Assembly (NCBI RefSeq): GCF_017815135.1
Contig: NZ_JAGJCF010000003.1
Location: forward strand, 186,001 to 250,000
DNA length: 64,000 nt
Direction: 5' to 3'
Origin: Jiella mangrovi
Lineage (GTDB): Bacteria > Pseudomonadota > Alphaproteobacteria > Rhizobiales > Rhizobiaceae
Shown here: one piece after another, positions 8,032-18,211 of the stretch
Numbering within the stretch: position 1 is the stretch's first letter
How the letters are laid out: each line of letters begins with the position of its first letter
The notes under the pieces: model-generated
The model's database searches: none
Told to the model about the DNA's origin: nothing
The model's input: the letters and a program-made list of their open reading frames with translations, nothing else
Translations under genes and position numbers: made by a program

Positions 8032-8934
8032 TCAGGCGCTGACGGGGGTCAGAGCCTCCTTCGCAGCGTCCGCCTTGTCGCGAACGGCCTTCTGCACTTT
8101 CTCGAAAGCCCGAACCTCGATCTGACGGACGCGCTCGCGCGAAATGTCGAACTCGCCCGACAGGGCCTCGAGGGTCAGCGGATCTTCCGACAGTCGCCGC
8201 GCCTCGAAGATCCGGCGCTCGCGGTCGTTGAGGACATCCATCGCCGACTGCAGCATGCCGCGCCGCTGGTCGTACTCGTCCTGACGCACCAGGACGTCCT
8301 CCTGAGAGTCCGAATCGTCGACCAGCCAGTCCTGCCATTCGCCGGATTCGCCCTCGGTGGCGCGGATCGGCGCATTGAGGGACGAATCGCCGGAAAGCCG
8401 GCGGTTCATCGAAACCACCTCGGCCTCCGAAACGCCGAGCGTCGTCGCGATCTGATTGACTTGGTCAGGCTTGAGGTCGCCCTCGTCGAGCGCCTGGATC
8501 CTGCTCTTCATCTTGCGCAGGTTGAAGAACAGCCGCTTCTGATTGGCCGTGGTGCCCATCTTCACGAGGCTCCACGAGCGCAGGATATATTCCTGGATCG
8601 AGGCCTTGATCCACCACATCGCATAGGTCGCCAGCCGGAAGCCACGCTCGGGATCGAAGCGCTTGACGGCTTGCATCAGCCCGACATTGCCCTCCGAGAT
8701 CACTTCACCGATCGGCAGGCCATAGCCGCGATAACCCATTGCGATCTTGGCGACGAGCCTTAGATGGCTGGTCACGAGCCGATGCGCCGCCTGCCGGTCG
8801 TCATGCTCGGCATAGCGTTTGGCAAGCATGTATTCTTCCTGCGGCTGCAGCATGGGAAACCGCCGGATCTCCTCCAGATAACGGGTCAGTCCGCCGTCAC
8901 CCGAAGACAGGGTGGGAAGATTCATCTGGGCCAT
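8032..8934 (-). CDS. rpoH: RNA polymerase sigma factor RpoH (sigma-32)
   Basis: A 300-residue heat-shock sigma factor. Region 2 (SEGNVGLMQAVKRFDPERGFRLATYAMWWIK) recognises the -10 element. The RpoH box NQKRLFFNLR, specific to sigma-32, follows, and region 4 near the C-terminus contains LSGEFDISRERVRQIE. It directs transcription of chaperone and protease genes. It has its own terminator and 239 bp upstream before rluD, where its promoters must lie, though no convincing consensus was identified there. Rhizobia often carry a second rpoH elsewhere, so this may be one of two copies. Confidence 0.96.
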   Translation of the reverse strand: MAQMNLPTLSSGDGGLTRYLEEIRRFPMLQPQEEYMLAKRYAEHDDRQAAHRLVTSHLRLVAKIAMGYRGYGLPIGEVISEGNVGLMQAVKRFDPERGFRLATYAMWWIKASIQEYILRSWSLVKMGTTANQKRLFFNLRKMKSRIQALDEGDLKPDQVNQIATTLGVSEAEVVSMNRRLSGDSSLNAPIRATEGESGEWQDWLVDDSDSQEDVLVRQDEYDQRRGMLQSAMDVLNDRERRIFEARRLSEDPLTLEALSGEFDISRERVRQIEVRAFEKVQKAVRDKADAAKEALTPVSA

Positions 8935-9173
8935 ATGCGCCCTCCATCGCTAGAATTCGGCCGCTTCGTCAAGAACCCGGCCGGCGTGCAGGCCGCTGTC
9001 GCCAGCCCGCAATCGCCCATGTGGTGATATGGGGATGCTGACAATCGATTGCATCATTTGCGCGGCAAAGATGACCGACAATTTATCCGCATCGCTGATC
9101 GAAGGCGGCCGGCAGAATCCGGCGCGCCACAAGTGTTCGAGATGAACGGGCTATGGCCGATTGTGTTGCATGC

Positions 9174-10199
9174 TCAGCCGTCGGAGCGGGTGGTCACGTT
9201 TTCGGGAACGCCGATCTCGAATGCGTGGCAGAGGGCGGCCATGTCGGCGGGAAGCGGCGAAAGAAACGACAGGCGTCGGGCGTCCTGCGGATGGCGAAAG
9301 CCGAGTTCGGCGGCGTGCAATGCCTGCCGTCCGAAGCCCTCAGCCGTCGCCCGCGCGGTGGGGTCGAGCTTGGCGCTCTTGGTGTTCATCCCTGCGCCGT
9401 AGAGCGGATCGGCGACGAGCGGATGGCCGATATGGGCCATGTGGACGCGGATCTGGTGGGTGCGCCCGGTCTCGAGCCGGCACCGGATGAGCGAGGCTTT
9501 GGCAGCCGCATCGCCGACCTTGAGCGTTTCGTAATGGGTGATCGCATGCCGGGCGTCAGGGCGCCCGGCTGGCACCACGGCGCGCTTGATCCGGTTGGTC
9601 GCCGAGCGCCCCAGCGCGGCATCGACGCTCGCCTTGCGCGGCTGCGGCTCGCCCCAGACCACGGCCAGATAGGCCCGCACGAGCCTTCCGTCCTTGCCGT
9701 GGGCGGCGAATTGTTCCGACAGGCCGCGATGGGCAAGCTCGGTCTTGGCGACGACGAGGAGGCCGCTGGTGTCCTTGTCGAGACGATGGACGATGCCCGG
9801 CCGGCGAACGCCGCCGATGCCGGTGAGGCTCGGGCCGCAATGGGCGACGAGGGCGTTGACCAGCGTCCCGTCCGGATTGCCGGCACCGGGATGGACGACC
9901 ATGCCGGCAGGCTTGTCGAGGACGAGGATCCAGTCGTCCTCGTAGCAGATGTCGAGGGGGATGGCTTCGGGTCTGGGCTTGGGATCCTCGGGCGCGGGGA
10001 GGGTGAACTCGACCGTTTCCCCGGCGACGACCTTCTGCTTGGCGCTTCGCGCCGGCGCACCGCCGAGCCGTGCCTGGCCCGTCTCGATCAGCGTCTTGAG
10101 GCGGCTGCGCGACAATTCTCCCTCCAAGGCCTCGGTCAGAAACACGTCGAGGCGCTCGCCGTCTTGAGTGTCGTCGACGAGGAAGCGTCTTGTCTGCAT
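9174..10199 (-). CDS. rluD: 23S rRNA pseudouridine synthase, RluD family
   Basis: A 341-residue protein with an N-terminal S4 RNA-binding domain (about residues 15-65) and a pseudouridine synthase domain. Catalytic D141 lies in HRLDKDTSG. The RTHQIRVHMAHIGHPLVADPLYG block is typical of RluA/RluD enzymes, which isomerise uridines in helix 69 of 23S rRNA. The order rpoH-rluD is common in Hyphomicrobiales, with a small membrane protein gene divergent from rluD, as here. Confidence 0.92.
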   Translation of the reverse strand: MQTRRFLVDDTQDGERLDVFLTEALEGELSRSRLKTLIETGQARLGGAPARSAKQKVVAGETVEFTLPAPEDPKPRPEAIPLDICYEDDWILVLDKPAGMVVHPGAGNPDGTLVNALVAHCGPSLTGIGGVRRPGIVHRLDKDTSGLLVVAKTELAHRGLSEQFAAHGKDGRLVRAYLAVVWGEPQPRKASVDAALGRSATNRIKRAVVPAGRPDARHAITHYETLKVGDAAAKASLIRCRLETGRTHQIRVHMAHIGHPLVADPLYGAGMNTKSAKLDPTARATAEGFGRQALHAAELGFRHPQDARRLSFLSPLPADMAALCHAFEIGVPENVTTRSDG

Positions 10200-10296
10200 G
10201 GTCTAAAGCCTTGTAGGAGCGGCCGGAACGACGAGGCAGCCGCACCAGTGATGCGGTGTGCCGGAAAGAACGTATGGCACCGCGAGGGGACGCATC

Positions 10297-10656
10297 ATGG
10301 GTTTCGGCAATCAGGACGCAGTCGAGGACGACAAGCCCCTCGACCCGGCAGCGGAGCGCCTGCGCCGTAAGATGGTGCGCCTTCTGGTCGTCTCGATCGG
10401 GATCATGATCATCGGCGTTATGGCGGTGCTCGGCGTCGTTGTCTACAAGACCCTGCCGAAGGCGGGCGGCCTCGGCGAGGAAACGGCGACCGTCGTTCTG
10501 GCGCCGGGCGAAGAGATCGTCGATACGAGCCTCGACGGCGATCGCGCCCTCATTCACACCCGGGCGAACGGTGCCGACCACCTCTATGTCGTCGCCATCG
10601 CCGACGGCCGGATTCTCAAACGATTGCAGATCGCGCCAGAAGCGGCCGGGCAGTAG
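10297..10656 (+). CDS. Small single-span membrane protein (DUF6476-like)
   Basis: A 119-residue protein with a polar N-terminus, one transmembrane helix near residues 28-50 and an ~65-residue extracytoplasmic tail (ETATVVLAPGEEIVDTSLDGDRALIHT...). GAGGGGA precedes the ATG at good distance; upstream in-frame starts lack this. It is divergent from rluD, a position where related alphaproteobacteria have a similar uncharacterised protein. Function is unknown. Confidence 0.75.
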   Translation: MGFGNQDAVEDDKPLDPAAERLRRKMVRLLVVSIGIMIIGVMAVLGVVVYKTLPKAGGLGEETATVVLAPGEEIVDTSLDGDRALIHTRANGADHLYVVAIADGRILKRLQIAPEAAGQ

Positions 10657-10665
10657 GCCCTGCAG

Positions 10666-10763
10666 CCTTTTCGGTGAGAGCCGGTTCGGGTTTCAAGTAC
10701 GGACAATTCGGCTCGACAAAGCGAGGATAGTTTCAGGGGAACTCGTGTTCGCCGGAACCGCGC
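10666..10763 (+). repeat. Dispersed ~100-bp repeat, copy 1
   Basis: It shares an ordered set of blocks with 15921-16020 and with the reverse complement of 62238-62342: an imperfect GCCGG..CGG.TTTC hairpin, then CGGACAAT.CGGCTCGACAAAG, then GTTTC.GG..AACTCGTGTTCGCCGGAA. It lies just downstream of the small membrane protein gene. It is noncoding and diverged. Confidence 0.8.
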
Positions 10764-10910
10764 CGGAAGCCATGTAAAGCCGGCTGGAAAGGAGCGGCTG
10801 TCGATGGCACGGCACCGGCTCCTCCCGGGCAATGAGAATTTCCACAGCGGACCGTGCCGAAACGGGTTGCCAATCCGGAAACGGCCAGTTATATCCCGCC
10901 GCATTGGCAC

Positions 10911-10985
10911 GCGCCCATCGTCTAGCGGTTAGGACGGCGCCCTCTCACGGCGCAAACAGGGGTTCGATTCCCCTTGGGCGTACCA
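10911..10985 (+). tRNA. tRNA-Glu (anticodon CTC)
   Basis: The cloverleaf reads as acceptor GCGCCCA/TGGGCGT, D-arm GTCTAGCGGTTAGGAC, anticodon stem GCGCC/GGCGC with loop CTCTCAC (anticodon CTC), and T-arm AGGGG-TTCGATT-CCCCT. The CCA end is encoded at 10983-10985. The G1-T72 wobble is usual for alphaproteobacterial tRNA-Glu. It reads GAG codons. Confidence 0.95.
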
Positions 10986-11295
10986 ATTACCTCCCCCTTC
11001 GACATCCAATGCGAAATCGATCGCCATTTCGTTGCCGTGAGCGTCGGTCTGACGAGATCTTCTCCCAGGACGCTGTAACCGAAGGCTTCGTCGCCAACCG
11101 ATTGCCTGAGGATAGCTGTCCGTTTCGGCCCGAGGCGGCCGGCCTGGCATAGATGCCGGACGGCGCAGCTATATGTGCTTTAAACAGAAGCTGGGTGGCC
11201 GCCAGACGCCTTGGTCGAGATGAGGCTGCGAAAAGGCGGTGGGACGCCGACTATGCTTCCATGGAACGATCAAACGAGGCGGGAGGAGGCCAGCC
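10986..11295. other. Intergenic stretch after tRNA-Glu
   Basis: These 310 bases lie between the tRNA and the acyl-CoA dehydrogenase. I see no convincing coding frame, hairpin with a U-run, or repeat. The last ~20 bases carry the GGGAGGAGG ribosome-binding site of the next gene. Confidence 0.5.
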
Positions 11296-12435
11296 ATGGA
11301 TTTTTCACTCACCGACGAGCAGCAGCAGATCTTTGCGATGGCGCGGGATTTCGCCACCGAGAAGATGGCGCCCTTCGCTACGACCTGGGAGGCCGAAAAG
11401 CGGCTGCCGCGCGAGGTTCTGGAAGAGCTGGCTGCCCTTGGCATGGCCGGGATCTATGTCCGCGACGATCACGGCTCCGGCCTCTCGCGCCTCGACGCTG
11501 CGCTGATCTTCGAGGCGCTGTCCTATGGTGATCCGTCGGTCTCGGCGTTTCTGTCGATCCACAACATGGTCGCCTGGATGATCGACGGTTTCGGTTCCCA
11601 AGAGCAGCGGGCCGAGTGGCTGCCGAAGCTCTGCTCGATGCAGGCCATTGCCAGCTACTGCCTCACCGAGCCCGGCTCGGGCTCAGATGCGTCCGCGCTG
11701 AGAACCACCGCCAGGGCGGATGGCGACGGCTACATCCTCAACGGCACCAAGAGCTTCATCTCGGGCGCGGGGTTCTCCGACCTCTACGTGGTCATGGCCC
11801 GCACCGGCGAGGCCGGGCCGAGAGGAATCTCGGCCTTTCTGGTGGAGGCGGGAACGCCGGGCCTTTCCTTCGGGGCTCAGGAGAAGAAGATGGGCTGGAT
11901 CGCCCAGCCGACGGCCGAAGTCCGGCTCGAGGACTGCCGGATACCGGCGGCCAACCTTCTTGGTGAGGCGGGCCGGGGATTCTCCTACGCCATGATGGGG
12001 CTCGACGGGGGGCGGCTGAACATCGCCGCCTGCGCGCTTGGCGCGGCCCAGGCCGCCCTCGACAAATCGGTCGGCTACATGCGCGAGCGGCAGGCTTTCG
12101 GAAAGTCCCTGACGCAGTTCCAGGCCCTGCAGTTCCGCCTCGCCGACATGGAGACCGAGCTTTGCGCTGCGCGCATCTTCCTGCGCGAGGCCGCCTGGAA
12201 GCTCGACCGCAAGGCCCCCGACGCAACCAAGGCCTGCGCCATGGCCAAGCGGTTCGTCACCGATACGAGCTTCGAGGTCGCCAACATGGCCCTGCAACTG
12301 CATGGCGGCTACGGCTATCTTGCCGATTACGGCATCGAGAAGATCGTCCGCGATCTGCGGGTGCACCAGATTCTCGAGGGCACCAACGAGATCATGCGGG
12401 TGATCGTCGCCAGGGCGGTGCTTGCGGAGCACTGA
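11296..12435 (+). CDS. Acyl-CoA dehydrogenase (isobutyryl-CoA type likely)
   Basis: A 379-residue FAD-dependent acyl-CoA dehydrogenase. ACAD signature 1 is visible as CLTEPGSGSDASAL, the substrate-loop region is ERQAFGKSLTQFQ, and the catalytic glutamate lies in QILEGTNEI near the C-terminus. The strong GGGAGGAGG site sets the start. Overall wording (SLTDEQQQIFAMARDFA, GYGYLADYGIEKIVRDLRV) resembles isobutyryl-CoA dehydrogenases of valine breakdown, but substrate cannot be fixed from sequence alone. In many alphaproteobacteria this gene precedes mmsB and an enoyl-CoA hydratase; those partners are not adjacent here. Confidence 0.85.
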   Translation: MDFSLTDEQQQIFAMARDFATEKMAPFATTWEAEKRLPREVLEELAALGMAGIYVRDDHGSGLSRLDAALIFEALSYGDPSVSAFLSIHNMVAWMIDGFGSQEQRAEWLPKLCSMQAIASYCLTEPGSGSDASALRTTARADGDGYILNGTKSFISGAGFSDLYVVMARTGEAGPRGISAFLVEAGTPGLSFGAQEKKMGWIAQPTAEVRLEDCRIPAANLLGEAGRGFSYAMMGLDGGRLNIAACALGAAQAALDKSVGYMRERQAFGKSLTQFQALQFRLADMETELCAARIFLREAAWKLDRKAPDATKACAMAKRFVTDTSFEVANMALQLHGGYGYLADYGIEKIVRDLRVHQILEGTNEIMRVIVARAVLAEH

Positions 12436-12632
12436 GCCGCGACCGGCGCCGCGAATCGGTGGGCAGACCCGCGATTTCGGGCGCGCCTGCCCGAATATGG
12501 CGATTTATTTGGCTGCGAGGGTGGATCTGCAATAGTTTTGCCACATCATGGCGTAATTCGTAATGCTCTGGAACGCGGCGGTCTCATGGGGATGGGGTCG
12601 CTTGCGACAGCCGGGGTTGGGGGTCACAGGAC

Positions 12633-14048
12633 TTGAAGAGCCGTCATTGGATCGTTCCGTCGCTTGCAGCCGCCCTCGGTGGGATCGGCTACGGGGTCGC
12701 GCAGAACATGTCGTCCGCGCAGATGGCCAATACGACGCCGGCTGCGCCCGCCGTTCGGGAATCATTGGCGCAGGCCGAGACGCCCGGGACGTCCGACCGG
12801 GTCTCGCTGAGCTATCGCCGCAAGGGCGATGAGAATTTCGCCGAAGTGAAGGTTGCGACGGTCGAGCCGTTCGGCGGTGCTTCGGCGGTCGAACATCATA
12901 TCGCGGCGAGGATCGCCGCGACGTCGGAGGCACACATCGCCGGGGAGACGGCGCTTGCTTCCAAAGGTTCGGATCATCCGGCACAGAACGGTGCCTCCGC
13001 CTTCCTGAGAAAGGTCGCGGCGGCCGGCGATGCCGCCGCCAGTGGCGATCAGACCGATGCTGCGCCGGCGCAAGCTCCCGCCTTCGAGACGACGCGGCTT
13101 TCGAGCCGGCTGATCGATAATGACGAACCGGCCTGGCAATCACGCTTCTTTGCCGACAACCCGCTCGTCGGCGGTATTTTCCAGGGTGACGGAAACCGGT
13201 CCGATGCCCAGCGTCTGATCGGCGCGGCAAAATCGGCCCGCTACGTTCTGCTCGGCGAGACCCACGACAATCCGGATCACCACCGCCTGCAAAGCGACAT
13301 CGTTTCCGATCTTGCGGACCAGTCGACCGATCTGGCGCTGGTCTTCGAGATGATCCCCCACCGCCTCGGCGATGCGGTCGCGAGCTTTGGCACGTCGCGG
13401 AGCAGTTCGATCGATCTCGATTCGATGGCGGACCGGCTGGAATGGTCGGACCGTGGTTGGCCGGAATTTTCCATGTACCGGCCGCTGTTCGAGACGGCGA
13501 AGCGCCAGGGGCTGTCCGTCGAGGCCGGTGATCTCGACCGGGACGTGGTCAGCGCCATCGCCAGGAACGGCGTTTCCGGCCTTTCGGCCGAAGAGCGCGC
13601 GCGCCTGTCTCTCGACGGCGCCGCTGATCCAGCCATGATCGCCGATCTCGGCGAAGAAGTCCGCAGCGCCCATTGCGGCCTGATGCCGGAGGCTGCGATC
13701 ATGCCGATGGTCGATGCGCAGCGCGCCCGAGACGGTTCGCTTGCCGCTGCCATGGTCGATGCTGCCAAGACCGGCGACAAGGCGGTCCTGATCGCCGGGG
13801 CAGGCCATGTCCGCGACGATCGCGGCGTCCCGTCGATCATCAAGCGCAACGACCCGGAGGCGCAGACGCTTTCGGTCCGCATGATGGAAGTCGCGGACGA
13901 GGATGGCGACCTGGCGGATTACGGCCTGACGGCCGAGGCGCCGGCGCCTTATGATTTCACGATCTTCACCCCTCGGGCCGATGTCGATGACCCGTGCGAG
14001 GCGTTGCGCGCCCGGCTGAAGGGCAAGGCGGGCACCGCCTCCGAGTGA
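12633..14048 (+). CDS. ChaN-like (DUF399) secreted protein
   Basis: A 471-residue protein with an N-terminal hydrophobic segment, a ~130-residue low-complexity Ala/Glu-rich region, then a ChaN/DUF399 domain from about residue 165. The motifs are YVLLGETHDNPDHH, LALVFEMIP and AVLIAGAGHVRDDRGVP. ChaN-like lipoproteins can bind haem, but no lipobox is visible here, and the catalytic or transport role is unknown. The apparent start is TTG with only a weak upstream site, so the true N-terminus may differ. It stands alone and converges on the LOG gene. Confidence 0.75.
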   Translation: MKSRHWIVPSLAAALGGIGYGVAQNMSSAQMANTTPAAPAVRESLAQAETPGTSDRVSLSYRRKGDENFAEVKVATVEPFGGASAVEHHIAARIAATSEAHIAGETALASKGSDHPAQNGASAFLRKVAAAGDAAASGDQTDAAPAQAPAFETTRLSSRLIDNDEPAWQSRFFADNPLVGGIFQGDGNRSDAQRLIGAAKSARYVLLGETHDNPDHHRLQSDIVSDLADQSTDLALVFEMIPHRLGDAVASFGTSRSSSIDLDSMADRLEWSDRGWPEFSMYRPLFETAKRQGLSVEAGDLDRDVVSAIARNGVSGLSAEERARLSLDGAADPAMIADLGEEVRSAHCGLMPEAAIMPMVDAQRARDGSLAAAMVDAAKTGDKAVLIAGAGHVRDDRGVPSIIKRNDPEAQTLSVRMMEVADEDGDLADYGLTAEAPAPYDFTIFTPRADVDDPCEALRARLKGKAGTASE

Positions 14049-14078
14049 CGGCGTATCGAAAGCCGATAGCCGCCGCAG

Positions 14079-14933
14079 TCAGAACCCGTAGAAATCCCGG
14101 ATCGCTTTCCAGCCTTCCTCGGCTGTCTCCGCGAAGGTGATGAGGTCGAGATCGCTTGGCGCGATCGTGCCTTCCTCGGCCAGCGCCTCGAAGTCGATCA
14201 CCCGCTTCCAGAATTTTTCCCCGAACAGGACCACCGGGATCTTCTGCATCCGTTTGGTCTGGATGAGGGTCAGCGCCTCGAACAGCTCGTCCATCGTGCC
14301 GAAGCCGCCGGGAAAGATCGCCATCGCCTTGGCCCGCAGGAGGAAATGCATCTTGCGGATGGCGAAATAGTGGAAGTTGAAGCACAGCTCCGGTGTCGCG
14401 AAATGGTTCGGCTCCTGCTCGTGCGGCAGGGTGATGTTGAGCGAGATGGACGGTGCGCCGACCTCCGACGCGCCCTTGTTGCCGGCCTCCATCACACCGG
14501 GGCCGCCGCCGGTGACGATGACGAACTCCTTGCTTCCCGACGAGGTGGCCGAGTGCTTCGAGGCGATCTGCGCAAAGCGGCGCGCCTCGTCGTAGAATTT
14601 CGAATTCGCTTCGAGGTTCTTCTTCTGCGTCTCGTTGCGTGCGGCCCAGGCGTCCTTGCCCGGCTCCGGGATTCGCGCGCCGCCGAAGAGCACCACCGTC
14701 GACAGGATGCCGGCATCGAGAAAGGCGAGCTCGGGCTTCATCAGTTCCAGCTGCAACCGAACGCCGCGCGTTTCTTCGCGGGTCAGGAATTCCGGATCGT
14801 CGAAGGCGAGGCGGTAGGTCGGAGAGCGGGTCTGCGGCGTGCCGCCGGATTTGGCCGCGGCGTCGTTCCGGTCGCGGCGCGAACTTGGAAAGGGATCCCA
14901 GCCGTCGTGGTTTCGAGGCGTTTCGTCTGTCAT
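14079..14933 (-). CDS. LOG family protein (Rossmann fold)
   Basis: A 284-residue protein of the LOG (formerly lysine decarboxylase-like, TIGR00730) family. The motifs GGGPGVMEA and PGGFGTMDE, shared with cytokinin-activating phosphoribohydrolases, are both present. This longer version, with ~80 N-terminal residues before the Rossmann core, forms its own subgroup. Activity on nucleoside monophosphates is plausible but unproven. It is divergent from dapD, 111 bp away, as in several rhizobia. Confidence 0.85.
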   Translation of the reverse strand: MTDETPRNHDGWDPFPSSRRDRNDAAAKSGGTPQTRSPTYRLAFDDPEFLTREETRGVRLQLELMKPELAFLDAGILSTVVLFGGARIPEPGKDAWAARNETQKKNLEANSKFYDEARRFAQIASKHSATSSGSKEFVIVTGGGPGVMEAGNKGASEVGAPSISLNITLPHEQEPNHFATPELCFNFHYFAIRKMHFLLRAKAMAIFPGGFGTMDELFEALTLIQTKRMQKIPVVLFGEKFWKRVIDFEALAEEGTIAPSDLDLITFAETAEEGWKAIRDFYGF

Positions 14934-15044
14934 GGCAGGCGCTGCATCTTTCTGCTTCGATTGACCTTGCGAAGTCGGGCAACTAGGGTCCGCGGCGATT
15001 TGGACAGGGCCTGCCGCCGTCCATTCCTTGCCTGATATGGAGCC

Positions 15045-15905
<861 letters not shown>

Positions 15906-15920
15906 TACGCTCGGGCTGGG

Positions 15921-16020
15921 CCATTTCCCGTGAAGGCCGGCTCGGCTTTCATCGGCGGACAATGCGGCTCGACAAAGTGACGAGGGTTTCGGGCGAGCTC
16001 GTGTTCGCCGGAAACGCTCC
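15921..16020 (+). repeat. Dispersed ~100-bp repeat, copy 2
   Basis: This is the best-preserved of the three copies: hairpin GAAGGCCGG-CTCGGCTTTC, then CGGACAATGCGGCTCGACAAAG, then GGGTTTCGGGCGAGC and CTCGTGTTCGCCGGAAACGCTC. It begins 16 bases after the dapD stop and marks the left edge of the accessory block. Confidence 0.85.
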
Positions 16021-16071
16021 AGATGGCGGCGCGTTGTTCGTGCTGCTTCGTTCAGCCCGATACATGCATCG

Positions 16072-16845
16072 CTATCTGAGAATGGCAGACCACGTCTTCG
16101 GCCCGACGATGCCGTCCGGGTTGAGGCTTTTGGTGCGCTGAAATGCGCGCACTCCGGCTTCGAGCATATGGTCGAACTCGCCGGTCTCGCTCGAGCCGAG
16201 TTTTCTCTGGATGATCTTTACGTCTTCGGTCTTTGCGCCGCGGCGAAGGGTGGGTTTCTTCGACGACGGATCGACGGCCTCGATCATCGTCGCCGTCTGC
16301 GCGTCTCCGGCAAGGATGCCGCTGATCGCGCGCCTGAAGGCTTCCATGTCGAAGGCGGGATCGGAGGAGCTGCCAAATGGCTCCGCATATTCCTTGTGTC
16401 CGCAGCACATTTCAGCGCCGGCACCGAGCTTCTTCAAAAGGGCCGCAGCACCCCACTGCAACGCTTCCATCTGGGCCGCCGGCCAGGGGTCGGGCGCAAG
16501 GCCGCTGTGTTCGGCGCATATCGCAATGAAGCCGGCATTGGCGTTGGTCACGGTCTTCCACGATCCGCGACCCGCATGATTGGCGCGTCCCGCCGCAATG
16601 ACGTAAAACGTGCCGTCGCGGCCGACGCCAATATTGGCGAGAGGCCCCGAAAAACCGGGGCGCCCCTTGGTCAGAACGTCGAGGGCAGGCATGTTGGCGC
16701 CGTCCTTCGAACCGGTGTGATGGCACATCACGCCGAGCGGTCTGCCGATCTGTGCCGTGCCACGATCCTCCCAGCCGTCGACCTCCGCGACTTTCAATCC
16801 GTGATCAAGAAGCGTCCCCGCCAACCATGTGAGAGCATACGCCAA
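16072..16845 (-). CDS. Signal-less amidase with peptidoglycan-binding domain
   Basis: A 257-residue protein. The N-terminal ~180 residues look like an amidase_2 / PGRP N-acetylmuramoyl-L-alanine amidase: candidate zinc-site residues are H42-H43 (VMCHHTG), H90 (RANHAGRGSW) and the H150-x-E152 segment (CCGHKEYA). A peptidoglycan-binding-1 domain follows at about 198-256 (TLRRGAKTEDVKIIQRKLG ... GIVGPKTWSAIL). No signal peptide is visible, which is more like a phage endolysin than a housekeeping amidase. It lies 41 bp downstream of, and in line with, the GFSER membrane protein gene, so they probably form an operon. The exact substrate is inferred. Confidence 0.75.
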   Translation of the reverse strand: MAYALTWLAGTLLDHGLKVAEVDGWEDRGTAQIGRPLGVMCHHTGSKDGANMPALDVLTKGRPGFSGPLANIGVGRDGTFYVIAAGRANHAGRGSWKTVTNANAGFIAICAEHSGLAPDPWPAAQMEALQWGAAALLKKLGAGAEMCCGHKEYAEPFGSSSDPAFDMEAFRRAISGILAGDAQTATMIEAVDPSSKKPTLRRGAKTEDVKIIQRKLGSSETGEFDHMLEAGVRAFQRTKSLNPDGIVGPKTWSAILR

Positions 16846-16886
16846 GTTTGTCTTCCTTCTCCCATTCTTCGACCGCTTGACCGCAG

Positions 16887-18191
16887 TCAGGCCGCCTTCA
16901 CGCCGCCTGTCGAAGCGGGGAGGTTCTCGTCCTTGGTCATGTCAGCCGCCCGCAGCGGGCTCTTGTGGATGCAGCCATCGCCGAGCTCGTCGGAGGCCTG
17001 GAAGGCGCTTGCCGAGGCTGCTGCCTGCTGATTGGCCGCCTGTCCTTCGGCCGCAGATCCGAGGGGGTTCATTTCGCCCTGGCCGGCCTTGCCATCGGTT
17101 CCGACGGCCATGCCCTCGCTGCCGGCGAGGTTCTCGGCATTCGAAAGATTTCGGGCAAACCGATTGAGCACGTCGCCGACCAGTCTCTCGGAAAAGCCGG
17201 CGAGAAATGCGACGACGATTTCAAGATGCGTGATTCGCGACGGTGCAAAGTCGCCGGATGGCCCACCAATCGTCAGATCGATCGGTCGCTCGCCGATGGT
17301 CAGCGAGATGAGGCCACTCTTGAAGATCGAAAACAGGATGACGGCAGACGTCGCCCCGATAAATATCCGCAAAATGGCGTCGCAGATATTGTCCCGTCTC
17401 TGGATATCGGTCTTGATGCTGCGATCCCGGATACTGATCGCTATCGAGAACATCGCGCCGATGGCACCGAGCGCGATCGCGAGCGTTATGTTGCTGCTTG
17501 ATACGAAACGCCAGAAACTGGCCTCTGCGAAAAACAGACCGAAGAAATGCGTCAACCAGGAAGCAAATTCGAGAAAATAGATCCAGAAATCCCCCGAAGG
17601 TCCGGACGCATTCCCGGTGTCCGAAGGATAGCTGGATCCGATGTATTCAAAAAAATTCGTGCTGAATACAGACGTGAAAAACGTCTTCCATAAGATTTCG
17701 ATCAATGCCGGGATCAGGAAGACAATGGCGGTCAATCCTGCCGCCTTGAGATGTTGGGTTCGTCCAAGCGACAGACGTTCTTCCAATATGTCGGCCTTGA
17801 CCTCATTCAAGATGGCAAGTGCGACATCCTGGTAACCCTGGAGACTGATGACGAGCGCATCGGCCGTACGCCGATCGAAAAGCTTTGCGAGAGCCGCGTG
17901 TTTCGATCGGGGTTTCTTCGTGCGCCAGCCATCGATCAGGCCGTTGATCTGCCCACGCACGGGGCCGAGCTTTGCCAAGGAGAGGCGTTGCTCTCGGCCG
18001 AGAGGGGTGCCGCTGTCGGCCATGACCTCTTCGTCGGCGAATTGAACGAGGACCCGCTCGAGCGTGCGGTAGACGGCATATCGCCCCGTGACTTTCGCAT
18101 AGACGAAGTCCACGACCTTACCCGTGCAATCCTTCTCACCCACATAGATGTCGGCCACTCGAAACGGTGCCATGAGATCTCTCACTCGCAT
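16887..18191 (-). CDS. Multi-pass membrane protein with GFSER motif
   Basis: A 434-residue protein I cannot name. Residues 1-145 are predicted cytoplasmic, helical and rich in Lys/Arg. Membrane spans follow near 148-167, 202-222, 234-254 and 272-292, then a final hydrophobic stretch near 322-341 that ends in FLAGFSERLVGDVL. The last ~90 residues are Ala/Gln/Gly-rich and probably disordered. The segment AFLAGFSER recurs in uncharacterised bacterial membrane proteins, as far as I recall. Codon choice is visibly richer in A/T than in the neighbours. A TTG three codons upstream, or an internal ATG six codons in, could also start it. The amidase gene follows in the same direction. A palindrome lies upstream. 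Confidence 0.65.
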   Translation of the reverse strand: MRVRDLMAPFRVADIYVGEKDCTGKVVDFVYAKVTGRYAVYRTLERVLVQFADEEVMADSGTPLGREQRLSLAKLGPVRGQINGLIDGWRTKKPRSKHAALAKLFDRRTADALVISLQGYQDVALAILNEVKADILEERLSLGRTQHLKAAGLTAIVFLIPALIEILWKTFFTSVFSTNFFEYIGSSYPSDTGNASGPSGDFWIYFLEFASWLTHFFGLFFAEASFWRFVSSSNITLAIALGAIGAMFSIAISIRDRSIKTDIQRRDNICDAILRIFIGATSAVILFSIFKSGLISLTIGERPIDLTIGGPSGDFAPSRITHLEIVVAFLAGFSERLVGDVLNRFARNLSNAENLAGSEGMAVGTDGKAGQGEMNPLGSAAEGQAANQQAAASASAFQASDELGDGCIHKSPLRAADMTKDENLPASTGGVKAA

Positions 18192-18211
18192 GAGACGCAA
18201 CGGAAGGTGAG

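Noticed and set aside
10903-10920. TTGGCACG sequence resembling a sigma-54 -24 element before tRNA-Glu
   Set aside because: No GC dinucleotide at the correct -12 distance; part of it is the tRNA acceptor stem.
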